Origin: Collybiopsis luxurians FD-317 M1
Taxonomy: Eukaryota > Basidiomycota > Agaricomycetes > Agaricales > Omphalotaceae
Length of the DNA: 64,000 bases
Reading direction: 5' to 3'
NCBI GenBank assembly: GCA_000827265.1
Contig: KN834762.1
Span: 808,939-872,938 of the forward strand
Shown piece by piece: positions 23,447-34,535 of this stretch (within the stretch, counting starts at the first letter, position 1; the number at the start of each line of letters is the position of its first letter). The position numbers and the translations under genes were made by a program. The notes below the pieces were generated by a model. That model was given only the letters and a program-made list of their open reading frames with translations. It searched no databases and was not told where the DNA came from.

Positions 23447-24590
23447 TTAATCGTCATAATCCTTGACCAGAGTCATACAATAATCCCACATCTTCTGCTG
23501 CTCAGCCTCATTTTTGGTTGCAGGATTTGGCTCTCCAAGACGAGCCCACGGTCGAAGGTATCTTCCATTATACTGTGCGGCTCTCGGGTCCGTAGCTGCG
23601 AAAAGCTGAGATAAAACACCTAGGGAGATGGGTTTCAAGATCAAATTCTGCGTAATAAGGAAGTCAGGACGCAGTGATGAGTAGACTGAAGCTTCGAGCT
23701 CCGCACCAAGAGTACCCTTTCAATGGTAGAGACATGGCGTGCTAGGTCTGTCTTAATATTTCCAGGATCTAAATGTATGCAAATCACATTCGAAGTCTGG
23801 TCCTGCGCAAGAAGTTTTGCCAGATGATATCCTAGCATGGTCGTGATAAACTTGCTTTGAGCATACAGTTGGTAAACACCGATTTTCCTCCGAGAAGGAG
23901 TATCCGTGAGGTTGTCATAATTTATCGGATGATGGAAAAAGTAGTATTGCACTGTAGACGATACCCAGACAACTCGGGTCTCGTTTACGGAATTGGAGGT
24001 AGATTTTAGGAGGGGAAGGAGCTTGTGTATGAAGAGGAAGTGGCCAAGGACATTGACTCCAAACTGGAGGTCATAGCCTTGGACACTGAGTTGATCAATG
24101 GGAGGAGCCATCACCCCAGCATTGCAGACGAGGATATGCAAAGCAGTAGACTGACTGGTAGGTATAGAAATAGCATCCTTGAGAATACAAAGCTTAGAAA
24201 GTGTCGAATTAGACATTACCTCTTGAATTTTTCCGTAGATTCTTTAACAGCTTTGAGGTCACTCAAGTCTAGAGACAGAAACAGTGCTTCTTTCCCGGTT
24301 TCCTCCTTCAGCTCCGCGATTGCTTCCTCCCCTTTAGACTTGGAACGAGCGGCCAGCCAGACAGTACAACCTTTCAATAATAGTTGCTTGCACGTCTCTT
24401 TCCCCAGTCCCACGTTTCCGCCTGCAATGTGTAGAGTAAAGAATGAGGCCAAGCAATACAAGCAAATATAACCGACCCAGAACGCACCAGTAACTATCGC
24501 GACTTTGCCAGTAAGATCAGGAATTCTATCGACGGACCATTCAGGAGAAGGAGGAAATATTTGAGTTATGAAAGTCCAAATATTCACCAT
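23447..24590 (-). CDS. Short-chain dehydrogenase/reductase, copy 2
   Basis: Paralogue of the gene at 18952-20096, about 317 aa. Exons on the minus strand are 24488-24590, 24220-24421, 23707-24154, 23447-23647; the first three have exactly the same lengths as in copy 1, and the last is one codon shorter (LILKP versus LIVLKP). [23 protein letters not shown] and DPGNIKTDL are all present. The copy lies downstream of a transposase relic, and its 5' flank also resembles that of copy 1 up to about 24840. It looks intact provided intron 2 uses the acceptor ACCAG before 24154; a nearer AG would shift the frame. The two paralogues presumably act on related substrates. Confidence 0.88.
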
Positions 24591-25697
24591 GTTTGCGGTG
24601 GGTGATTTCTACGGATGAGTCTCTGAGAGCGTTCACATTTTATTGCAAAAATCATGTGCAATGACAGGCTGCTGGAACGAACACTTTCCCATACAAATCA
24701 AGTTGAATTGAATTGATTACTACGCGGTCTTTCGGCAGTAATGTGGATGATGGCGGGATTTATGTAACTAACTCAAATGTCCGAGGGTAAGACCTGGCAT
24801 ATATTTCATGACTCGTCGCGTCGCGTCAAAGGGGTTTTTGGTACGTCACGTAGATTGGCACCAGAGAACTAACGCACTACTTTATTGACATTCTTCGTGA
24901 ACTACCGGACAGCTATCCAGCATAATTGAGGCTGAGAGCTGAGAGAAGATGCGCCTTAAAAAAAAGAGTGCTCTACCCCCTCTGCAATTCCTCGGACTCA
25001 TATCTGCTAAGTAGTCTACGAATTCTGGATAAATTTTGATTCCGCTCGCCTGGTTACGCCTCAAGTCATCTTAACATGGATCCCGTTAGCGCTTTACCCA
25101 CATCTGCGCCTTGAATGTGGCTCTGTTCCTCACAAGGCCTCTGACTTACGACGCGCTCGAGAATAATCTGCCATTAGATATCACTCATATCAGAACGATA
25201 TAATGAGCATACTGGGTACGATTAGCCGAGCATATCAATAGGTCAGTGATTTTGTGCTTGAACTATTACTTCTAGACTGACTTCTTTTCAGCGTGGTAAC
25301 GTTAAATTGAACTAAGCTCGTCAACCAGAGTTTACGCGTCACCAAATTAGGTATGTGTTACAATGTGCTTCAAAATCGTACCTACCTACATAGACGATCT
25401 AAGTCCCTTCCATTGCACTCGTCGAAGCTTTTGGCATCAGTCACTGCAGTCGGAAGCACATTTGTATATATAGTCCAGTCACGTAAGTTACATGAAAGAG
25501 CTCGGTTTGAAGAAAACCTTCTATGCGCAGCAAACCTTCAGTTTAGGTTTGAACACGTGTTGCATGAAAGGAAGTTAATTTTCTCTAATGTTTCTGTTGG
25601 ACCCTAGCAAGATATTTAAAGCCCTCCAACCGGCGATCCTACTCCCCCACTCCCCGTCCAATCCGTTCCTCACTTGACTGCTCGTTATAATCGCTCA
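24591..25697. other. Intergenic region; duplicated SDR flank, then array promoter
   Basis: Until about 24840 it copies the flank 20097-20340. From about 25396 it is the upstream part of tandem-array unit 1 (shared with 26737 onward: CACTCGTCGAAGCTTTTGGC, GAAAACCTTC, AACACGTGTTGCATGAAAGG). The middle shows nothing recognisable. Confidence 0.6.
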
Positions 25698-26340
25698 ATG
25701 GCTCACATCTCCAACCCAATCGAAACCTTCTTCTCTCAATACCCCGAGTACGACTATGACCCCACTCGCGAAACGATGACCCAATTCCAGCAGCTATGTC
25801 GTTTTAAAGGATGGAATAGGGATCCGGAAGACCCCGAGAAGAAGGAAGCCTTGGAAGGAGTTCGAGGTGCCATTGCTCAACAATTCAATGCATTTTATGG
25901 TAGCGATGAGAACGACTTGAACGCGTGGCACAACTTGTATCGTGTGTTGAGGGCGGAGGACATCCCGGATTCGGTAGAGGTGTGTAAGAAAGTAGGTCGT
26001 TCCGGCTTCCTCAGTTTTCTCTGAACCTCGTCTAATCCAGACGGACTCTCTGCTGCCGCAGGACATCAGAGGCATTCACGTCAATATATGGGATCTCGTC
26101 GACTATTCCCTTCATGGCAGCTCTCTGCCACCAAAGCTTTTTCCTACCCCGGAAGCCCTCGCCGCATATACTCGCAAGTCCCGCAAAATCTATCCTCGAG
26201 GAAATGCGAAAGCGGGGGGTTTATTGAGGTTCTTGTTGAGAGTGATTTATGGGACGTACCATGAGGGGCAGCGGAAGGGTAAAGGGAAAGGCAAAGGCAA
26301 GAGCAAGGCGACGAGCGGTCACAGTGGGAGACAAGGATGA
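25698..26340 (+). CDS. Orphan Agaricomycete protein with basic tail, array copy 1
   Basis: About 190 aa, exons 25698-25991 and 26062-26340. The start MAHISNPIETFFSQYPEYDY and the later QFNAFYGSDENDLNAWHNLY match a widespread mushroom family of unknown function that is usually found in many copies (FF..YP.F.YDP.., QFN..YGTD.NDL.AW). Exon 2 begins DIRGIHVNIWDLVDYSLHG and ends in a Lys/Gly tail (RKGKGKGKGKSKATSG). No signal peptide, membrane segment or catalytic motif. The basic tail could bind nucleic acid or act as a nuclear signal; this is inference. It is the first unit of a 1.34-kb tandem array that includes promoter and 3' flank. Confidence 0.8.
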
Positions 26341-27042
26341 GGGTTACGGTCAGAAGAAGGCGCACGTTAAGCAGAAGTATGTTGACCATACATTGTACAC
26401 AACCTAGCATGATCGATATTGTTGTATATTTGAGAACGTCTTGGATCCAATCACGACCGACTTTGAAGATTTCCTGGAGCTGTAAAATCACCCATCCGCT
26501 CTCCGACCTCACGCCTACCTCACCATCGTACTATGTCAATTGTCTTCCTATGGGAAATGAGATTCATGTTTCCACTTTGTATTCAGAGCAGGGCAGAGGC
26601 AGACCGCGAGAACAAGCAAAGGGAGGGCCAGAAGGGAAGGAGGGAAAGAGGAGCAGGAGGAAAAAAAGAAAAAAATATTTGAACAATAGAACTCATTTCT
26701 GCATGCGCAGTGCAGCCTATCCACCGATTACGATCCAAGTCCCCTCCACTGCACTCGTCGAAGCTTTTGGCATCAGTCACCGCAGTCAGAAGCACATTTG
26801 TATGTAGTCCAGTCACGTAAGTGACATGAAAGAGTTCGGTTCGAAGAAAACCTTCTTCTATGCGCAGCAAACCTTCAGTTTAGGTTTGAACACGTGTTGC
26901 ATGAAAGGAAGTTAATTTTCTCTAATGTTTCTGTTGGAGTCCACCCTAACAAGGTATTTAAAGCCCTCCAGCCGGCGACCCTTTTCCCCCACTCCCCACC
27001 CAATCTGTTCCTCGTTTGACTACTCGTTGTTATAACCGCTCA
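26341..27042. other. Array spacer (3' flank of unit 1, promoter of unit 2)
   Basis: Positions 26341-26735 are about 90% like 27676-28050, and 26736-27042 resemble 25396-25697. It contains no separate gene. A purine-rich run (GGAGGAAAAAAAGAAAAAAA) lies near 26655. Confidence 0.7.
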
Positions 27043-27675
27043 ATGGCCCACATCTCCAACCCAATCGAAACCTTCTTTTCTCAATACTCCGAGTACGACT
27101 ATGACTCCACTCGCGAAACGATGGACCAATTCTGGGAGCTATGCGATCTCCTTGCATGGGATCGCGAAGACCCCGAGCGGTTGGAAGCTTTGAATGGAGT
27201 TCGAGATGGCATCGCGCAGCAGTTCAATGCGTTTTATGGTAACGACGAGAACAATTTGAACGCGTGGCATAATCTGTACCGTGCATTGGGCGAGAAAGAC
27301 GTCCCGGGTTCCACTGAGAAGTGTAAAAAAGTAAGTCGTTCCGTTCAACAGACTTTCCTCTTATTTGTCTGAACCTCACCTACTCCGAAATCATTGTTGC
27401 CGCAGGACATCAGAGGCTTTCACGTGAATATATGTGATCTGGTCGACTATTCCCTTCATGGCGGCTCCCTACCAGGGCACTTTAATACCCAGGAAGACCT
27501 CGCCCAATATAGTCGCAGTAGCGGTAAAATTTATCCTCGAGAAAATGCGTATGCGGGGGGTTTGTTGAAGTTCTTGTTGAGAGAGATTTATGGTACGTAT
27601 CATGGGAGGCATCGAAAGGGGAAAGGGAAAGGCAAGAGCAAGAGGACCAGCGGTCGCGGCGGGAGACAAGGATGA
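27043..27675 (+). CDS. Orphan Agaricomycete protein with basic tail, array copy 2
   Basis: About 185 aa, exons 27043-27330 and 27406-27675, the same layout as copy 1 with start-to-start spacing of 1345 bp. MAHISNPIETFFSQYSEYDY is almost unchanged, while the central region is more variable (FWELCDLLAWDREDPERLEA versus FQQLCRFKGWNRDPEDPEKK). Exon 2 starts DIRGFHVNICDLVDYSLHG and ends RKGKGKGKSKRTSGRGG. Both splice sites are consensus (GTAAGT, GCCGCAG). Frame conservation despite sequence change suggests the protein is or was under selection. Function is unknown, and context gives no clue beyond the array. Confidence 0.8.
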
Positions 27676-28109
27676 GGCTTACGGTCAGAAGAAGGTGCAC
27701 GTTAAGCAGAAGTATGTTGACCATACATTGTACACAACCTAGCATGATCGATATTGTTGTATATTTGAGAACGTCTTGGATCCAATCACAACTGACTTTG
27801 AAGATTTCCTGGAGCTGTAAAATCACCTATCCGCTCTCCGACCTCACGCCTACCTCACCATCGTACTATGTTGATTATCTTCCTATGGGAAGTGAGATTC
27901 ATGTTTCTAGTTTGTATTCAGAGCAGGGCGGAAGCAGACCGCGAGAACAAGCAAAGGGAGGGCCAGAAGGGAAGGAGGGAGAGAGGAGCAGGAGGAAAAA
28001 AAAAACAAACATTTGAACAATAGAACACATTTCTGCATGCGCAGCGCAGCCCTACCCGCCGATTACTCTCTTGGTGAACCTGACGAAATCGGAACCAGTC
28101 AGAGTTATT

Positions 28110-28314
28110 TTCTACCGAGGAAACCCTCACAGAGTATGGTCGTAGATCCGGTAAAATTTATCCCCGAAAAAATGCGTACGCTGGGGGTTTGTTGGGACTC
28201 TCGTTGAGAGAGACTTATGGAAAGTATCGTGGGGGACAGCGGAAGGGGAAAGGGAAGGCGAAGGCGAAGGCGAAGGCGAAGAGCAGCCATGGAGGAAGAA
28301 GAGGTAAAGCCTAA
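28110..28314 (+). pseudogene. Third array copy, 5'-truncated fragment
   Basis: The plus strand from about 28110 copies the end of exon 2 of the array genes: EYGRRSGKIYPRKNAYAGGL and then GQRKGKGKAKAKAKAKSS, stop at 28312-28314. Exon 1 and most of exon 2 are missing. The Lys tail has expanded through an AAGGCG hexamer repeat near 28254-28282. There is no start, so it is a broken copy at the end of the array. Confidence 0.75.
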
Positions 28315-28816
28315 ACATTGGGTGCATGTTACGCAGAAGCACAGTAGTCCTTGAGGACGATCAATACTGTTTTATACACGAGAACTTTCTTGGATCCAGT
28401 TGCAGCCAATTTGAAGTTCTCCTGGAATTGTGGGAGTGGTCTTGAATGCGGCCATTAAGAAGCTCCTAGGTTAGACTTTGAAAAGACTTGAGCTTGGCCG
28501 GTATGCTTCAAAGTGTTGAGTACATAGACGACCTTACACCAGTATGCTCCTCGTTCTGGGCCGTACGGCCGACCATTCTACCTCCCTACCATCCGTTTCA
28601 TTTCTCTCCCACCTTCCCCTCCTTTCCCACTCATTTCTGAGAAAGGGCAGAGGCAGAACGGATGAATGAGTAACATAAGGGTTCAGAAATGAAGGAGAGA
28701 TATAAGATGTGATATGCAAAGCTCCATTCCATCCTCGTCGCTGTTGCTAACTTAAGAAGCTTTAGATGAGTTTGAGACTTACCATATAGATATTACTGTA
28801 TGCTCCAGTCAGATAA
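28315..28816. other. Intergenic region
   Basis: Nothing recognisable. A 61-codon minus frame at 28534-28719 is not supported. Confidence 0.4.
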
Positions 28817-28899
28817 GCAACAGTGGTCTAACGGTTATGATCCGGTCTTCCCATTGTAAGTCCTTGGCCGGGAAAGGGGTTCGACTCCCCTCTGTTGCA
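28817..28899 (+). tRNA. tRNA-Gly(CCC) with an 11-nt intron
   Basis: The acceptor stem GCAACAG pairs perfectly with CTGTTGC (28892-28898), with discriminator A. D-arm GGTCTAACGGTTATGAT (box A) and T-arm AGGGG-TTCGACT-CCCCT (box B) are present. The anticodon stem CGGTC pairs with GGCCG. The loop is TTCCCA-T with anticodon CCC and an 11-nt intron between positions 37 and 38 (TTGTAAGTCCT), the standard eukaryotic site. A pol III T-run (CTTTTCTTTTTTTTTAA) follows about 25 nt downstream. Confidence 0.95.
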
Positions 28900-28919
28900 T
28901 GTGTAGACAGGTTTCGGGT

Positions 28920-28947
28920 TGTCTTTTCTTTTTTTTTAATTTTTGAC
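28920..28947 (+). terminator. Pol III T-run terminator of tRNA-Gly
   Basis: Oligo-T stretches immediately downstream of the tRNA gene on the coding strand, as expected for RNA polymerase III termination. Confidence 0.8.
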
Positions 28948-29189
28948 TCAGCCACAACACTTTTTCTAAACCAAATACATTCACATCCAATGGCCCAATT
29001 TAAATCTAAACCATTATAAAAACCAGTCGACGTCGAAGCAACATTTCAAGATCCATCGCGCTGGTCTCTTTCGTTCGGACGTTCATCGTGTTTAGCATTC
29101 TGCTGGGGCTGTTGCCTCGTCAAGAGGGTAGTGAAAGGTCGCGGGTATCGCACAAGATACTTTTGGAAGTTCAACATCTTGTTTCATGC

Positions 29190-29504
29190 TCATTGCATGA
29201 GCAAAGTAACGGCCATCGAGACACACGCGAGGGCCACATAAGGTGATAGTCGTTCTCCTGCAAGACGCTCAGAATCATAAATCTGAAAAATTGGCCTACA
29301 AACACACCTATCCTCGCAGCCATAAAGAACAAACCCAAAAAGCCTTCCTTATTCCTATCCACCAACCTCGGTGCAACGGCTCGAACGTATGTGCATGTGC
29401 AAATCATGAGAAGAATGACGAGAAGGAGGGATTGAAAGTTGAAAAGGGCAGACTGGTGAGTAAAACATGAGTTTTCGCTTGGTGCAAGAAAGAGGAATTA
29501 CCAT
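29190..29504 (-). CDS. KSH1: Kish / TMEM167-type secretory pathway protein
   Basis: About 71 aa, three exons on the minus strand: 29502-29504 (the ATG alone), 29308-29452, 29190-29257. The product [22 protein letters not shown], then [21 protein letters not shown] and [20 protein letters not shown] matches the Kish family, including the invariant [10 protein letters not shown] start and the DRNK..G..GxF..ARIGERxSPYVA block. It has two membrane segments. Kish proteins are Golgi membrane proteins needed for early secretory traffic. The start codon is separated from the rest by a 49-nt intron (donor GTAATT); without that intron there is no valid start. Length is within the 71-74 aa seen in the family. 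Confidence 0.93.
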
Positions 29505-30383
29505 TGCGCCTCAACCAGGTTTTAAGCGTAGAGGCAGTCTCTGAACGGAAATGCAGACGTGTGCGTGTTAGGCGCCCAAAGTAATCCGAGCGCCAATTCC
29601 CTGATCGGGAACCATTTGCGTTTAGACTGAAGATGGACGCCCCCAAACACGCTTTTCTCTTCATACCACACGCCATGATGTCCATCAATATCCTCAGGTA
29701 CATCGGAGCAAGGAAATTCCCGAGCTGAAGCATTCAACTGGGACAATTTCGGCTGGCCCATGCATCGCAGGAAGGAAGCTTACTCACGAAACTGAAGTCG
29801 TCGTTTTCACCTGCGAGCGACGTTCTATACTTGGGACTTTGTTAGACCGGATACTCAAGGGTTACTCATCCTTCAGCTTTGATCCAAGACCGCGATTGGG
29901 TATTCGGGGTGTGGCCGAATGCAAGTGGTTCGTATTATTATTAGCTCCAGTTCTCTCTAACCGCATGCTTGCCATCGGTCCATTCATCGAACGTATAAGA
30001 GTCATTGGACTGTACTTGATAGGTGTTCATCTTCTCTGTCAGTCTATCTGCCTCAAGTTTGAAGCGCGGACAAGTTTGCTCAAAGAGTTCCCCTGAATGA
30101 CAAAGTACTCATGTACATTGGTCCTTGTTTCCGAAGACTATTTTGGTATATAAATCAAGTATTTCGAAGACCCAGGTGTGAGAAATGGTGAATTCCTTCG
30201 GTGATCATGCAGAGTTCCACTCATGATACGGACATTTTTATTAAATTTTGGATCACCGGATGACAAGTGAACTGGTCGGGAAGATGAATTGGGGAGATAG
30301 TCGTTCCTTAGGCTTGATAGGTGCTAAATGCGTATATATAAACTGCTTCTCCAGCAAATATTCCCTTGTTCATTGCATGTGCC
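29505..30383. other. Intergenic region with unassigned short frames
   Basis: A minus frame at 29522-29761 and a 29-codon minus frame at 29941-30030 (ends FDEWTDGKHAVRENWS) look partly protein-like, but no gene model can be built. It should include the Kish promoter and the promoter of the reductase gene. Confidence 0.4.
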
Positions 30384-33300
30384 ATGTCTTCAGCCCCCAC
30401 ATCTAAACCTGTACCTGTCTACCCCGCCCTCGGAGGAGAAGCTCAACTCTATCTCCCTCATCTCCTCGATTTTCATCTCCAGCATAACCCGGACGTACCT
30501 TTATACGTTTACCCGAATACGACCTCCGGATCGACAAGCGATCAGCATTCGGCGAGTGGGAGTGTCACTGAGATCAAAGGCTTAGAATATGTTCGCGCTG
30601 CTCATCGTGCAGCGAGAGCAGTCTATGCGCGTGATAACTCTACTCGTGGAGATGTCATTGGCATTGTGGCTAATATTGATTCATTGCTTTATTCGGCGCT
30701 GATAGTTGGGATTATCAAGGCCGGATTCGTGGCATGCTCCTCTCTCTTTCATAGCTTGTTCCTACCCACTAAAATGAATCTCTGCTGCTTAGCCATTCCC
30801 CATATCCCCAAGAAACTCACCCGCCGCTCTCCTTCACCTCATCCGCAAAACTTCCGTTCACCGACTCATAACCACCCAAGCGACTCTTCAAAACCTCGTT
30901 GATGGTCTGAAAGCGGAGATTCAGGCAAGTGATCCGGAGTACGTTCTGACGATCGAGGAAGCGCCTTCAGTGCGAGAGGTGTTTCCGGTTCTTGGGAGGG
31001 AGAGGAAGGAGGATCCGTTTGATCCCTTCATATCCAATTGGGAGAGTGGAGAGAGTCTCAAGGATTCGGACAAGGGGATATATCTGCATTCGTCTGGATC
31101 GACTGGGTTTCCGAAACCTATACTTTTCACCCATAAGATCATTAAAAGTGATGCCACTGCGCGTAAGTGTCGGACTTACTTTACACTTTGACTCTTGACC
31201 GACTTCTACATGCACTATGTCCCGCACTCCCTTCTCACTTTTCTCATTTTGAAAGTATATATCCCCAAATTCAGAGAATTCTTCGCGTCAAGACCGATAA
31301 TGGGAGCCTTTGTACTTCCGACATTCCACATGTTGGGTTTTTGTTACCACGTTCTCATGCCTCTGTATGGACTCATTCCCACTGGGATCATGGCTCCCGC
31401 TGTCACTACTTCCGTTAATGGCCACACACTGACAACAGACGAGGTCAGAGTAGTACCGACTGCTGTAACACCAGAAACTGTATTGGAAGCGATGAAGATT
31501 GTTAAACCGCTTGCAATCCTAGTAGTCCCGACGTTCCTTCATGCTTGGGCGGCGTCGGATGAGGCGGTAGAGTTTTTGAGTACTTTGGAGTATTGTGTAA
31601 GTTTGACACATTATTTCTTCAATATCGATGGTTTATCTTGCACTTACCTCTTTTCATTTGTCCACAGGGCTTCGGAGGAGGTCCGCTTGCTCCACGGATT
31701 GCGGAATCGCTTATAGCTAGAGGTGTACCGGTGCAAGCTGGATATGGGGGGACTGAGTTTGGGATTATCACAGTTTGTGGTTGAGGCTTACTTTCGTTTC
31801 AACATCGGAGCGCCCTCATGTTTTTGATTTGCAGGAATTGCGTGTGCGAAATCCGGACTGGGAATATATGGAGTTTAGAGAAGGGATTGATATTCGATGG
31901 GTTCCTCAAGGAGATGGGACGTACGAGGCTCATTATTTGGTACGTACGGTCACTCTGACTTGTGCGCTGCACTAAACAAGGACTTCATCGTGAGTAGACT
32001 TCCAAATCACATCAAATCGCAGTCGAAAACCTTCCCGACATTGCTGGATACGCTTCATCGGATTTGTTCTGTCCTCATCCTACCATTCCGAATTTATGGA
32101 AGATCGTTGGAAGGGTCGATGATGTTGTGATACATTCGTCTGGGGAGAAGACCGTTCCTGCGCCGATGGAAGCTGTTATTTCGGCTAGCCCGATGTGTGT
32201 GGTTTTTTAAGGTTTTTTTCTCGTTATATGCGTTTTAGGTTGATGCGTTCTTTGTCCACAGGCTAAGCGGAGCCATCATATTTGGTAGACAGCGTGATCA
32301 GCCAGGTGTTTTGGTTGAAGCTTTACCGGCTTATCACATTAATGTGAAGAGCGACGAGGAGGTGTCTAAATTCAGGAATATGCTTTGGTGCGTATATTGA
32401 AAGTTTGGTATATATGTTGTGAGTGCCCGCTTACTTATGGTTTGTTTGGGGTTCTTCCGTGTGCAGGCCTGTGATAGAAGACGCGAACAAGATTGCCCCT
32501 TCTTTCAGTAGAATTTTCAGAGAGATGATCCTTATTGTAGATCCGAAGAAACCCCTTCCTCGAGTAGGCAAAGGTACGGTTGCTAGAAAGGCGGCTTTGG
32601 CACTTTATGAGGCTGAGATTGATCAGCTGTAAGTTTTCTCTATTCACGGTATATATTCCGAGTGATGATTTTGACCTGCGTTATTGACTAGATACGAGAC
32701 AATTGAAGCAAATTCTGGAGGTGATTCTGTCGAGCTTCCGAATAGTTGGGAAGCGAACGATGTTCAAGCTTGGCTGGGGGATCAAATTTCTAGTATAGTT
32801 TCCACAAAGGTCCCTGCCCCAACTGAAGATTTGTTCGAGCATGGATTTGATAGGTAAGGGTCAAAGTTTACCATTCATAATTGAAGATCTTATTTTTGTT
32901 ATCTAGTCTTTCTTCTACAATTCTTCGCCTCCGTCTTATAGCTGCCCTTCGCAAAGCCGGCTTCTCAACTTCGGCTTCAGCAGTTAATCAGAGTATAGTC
33001 TACTCCCATCCTACCATCATGCAGCTCACACAGGCCATTATAAATCTCGTCGCTAACCCGAGTCCCAAGGAGATTGAGAGTCAGGTAGACGCAGTGAAGA
33101 GCCACGTAGATGGTATGGAGGAAATGATTGCAAAGTATTCGCAAGGCTTGGATGATGCTCTTCCTCGATCCACAGAGGAGCCTATAGATCCAAAGCAGCA
33201 TTACATTCTCTTGACAGGATCTACTGGAAATATTGGCGCTCAGTTGTTAGAGTCATTGCTCTTGAATGACTCGGTAGCGCGTGTATACACGCTCAATCGG

Positions 33301-34535
33301 CCTTCGGCCAAAAAGTCAATGTACGATAGACACCTCGCCCGATTCCAGGATAAAGGTCTGGATGTTGCTGTTTTGTCCTCGTTGAAGTTGGTGTTTTTGT
33401 CTGGAGAGACTGCTCGTGAAGATTTGGGCTTGGCCGAAGATATTGTGAAGGAGGTAAGTCGACCTGGTTCTTGACCTGTTTTGGATATTTATTGTGTATA
33501 GATACGCCAAAATGTGACCACGATCATTCACAACGCATGGAGGCTTGATTTTAACCTTTCGCTTCCATCTTTTGAATCCCACGTAAAAGGTGCGAGGGCA
33601 TTGATCAATTTAGCTCGTTCCAGCCGACACGGTTCTTCTATTCGATTCCTGTTCACGTCATCTGTTTCTTCGGCTCAATCGTGGAATGCTCTCGCCCGAG
33701 GACCCTATCCTGAAAAGGTGATGATGGATGCTAGATATGCAGTCGGAGCAGGATACGGTGAGAGTAAGTATGTCACTGAACGGGTATGTGTATGCTTTTG
33801 AAGCAAAACGGAAAAACATCATGATGGTTCGTTTGTTTTAGATACTGGCAAAAAGCGGACTCCAAGCGACTTCGTTCCGAATTGGTCAAGTCACTGGTGG
33901 TGCTCCCAATGGTGCCTGGGCGACCACGGATTGGGTTCCGATTCTTGTAAAATCAAGCTTGAGTATCAATCAGTTACCGGATGCATTTGGAGTCGTTTCT
34001 TGGATACCCATGGATGCTGTATGCAAGGCTTTACTTGAAATTGGGTTGAGTGTAGACTCCGATGGGCCTGCAACGGTGCCTATAGCGGTGAATGTTGTCC
34101 ATCCCAAACCGGTTTCTTGGAGTTCTGTAATGCAGAATATTCGGAATGTACTGGTGGAGGAGAAAAAGTTACCTCTCGATGCGCTCCCTCTCGTACCTTA
34201 CAGTGATTGGGTTGCGGCTGTCGAAAAGCATACACGGAATCTCTCGGAGGATGATGCAGAGAATATAGTAAGTGTATCATCGCTAAGCTTGATGATTTTC
34301 ATTGATTTATCCCCATCAGCCTGCCATAAAGCTGCTTCAATTTTTCAAATCGCAAGCACGTGCAGATGATGCTCTCAGGGAATCTGGCTCGAATACGACG
34401 GAAAGTGCGGGGCTTACTCCTTTGAGCACGGCCAATGTTGAGAAGTTGAGCGAAAGTACGAGGGCCCTCGAGCCGCTCGATGGTGTCCTGATTCAAAAAT
34501 GGGTCAGATATTGGGTAGATGCAGGCTTTTTGTAG
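30384..34535 (+). CDS. NRPS-like adenylate-forming reductase (A-T-R)
   Basis: About 1114 aa from 13 exons: 30384-30731, 30793-31162, 31277-31596, 31668-31772, 31835-31943, 32023-32194, 32262-32387, 32467-32628, 32692-32853, 32907-33453, 33502-33783, 33842-34267, 34320-34535. The adenylation domain carries PFPISPRNS, LHSSGSTGFPKP, LPTFHMLG, YGGTEFG and HSSGEKTVPAP. The carrier domain has GFDSLS with the phosphopantetheine Ser at about 625. The reductase domain has LTGSTGNIG (about 728) and YGESKY (YxxxK, Tyr892/Lys896). The enzyme would activate a carboxylic acid, tether it and release it as aldehyde or alcohol. The substrate cannot be read. No condensation domain is present. The first intron appears to use GC (GTG|GCATGC) or a weak GT three bases earlier. 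No obvious biosynthetic cluster surrounds it. Confidence 0.93.

Noticed and set aside
24150..24220. Apparent loss of the intron 2 acceptor in SDR copy 2 (AGAG to AGGA)
   Set aside because: A later acceptor (ACCAG, equivalent to GCCAG in copy 1) keeps both genes in frame and gives [11 protein letters not shown], so no pseudogene call is needed.
28254..28282. AAGGCG hexamer run as a regulatory repeat
   Set aside because: It lies in the Lys-rich tail of the truncated array copy and is explained by slippage in that coding relic.
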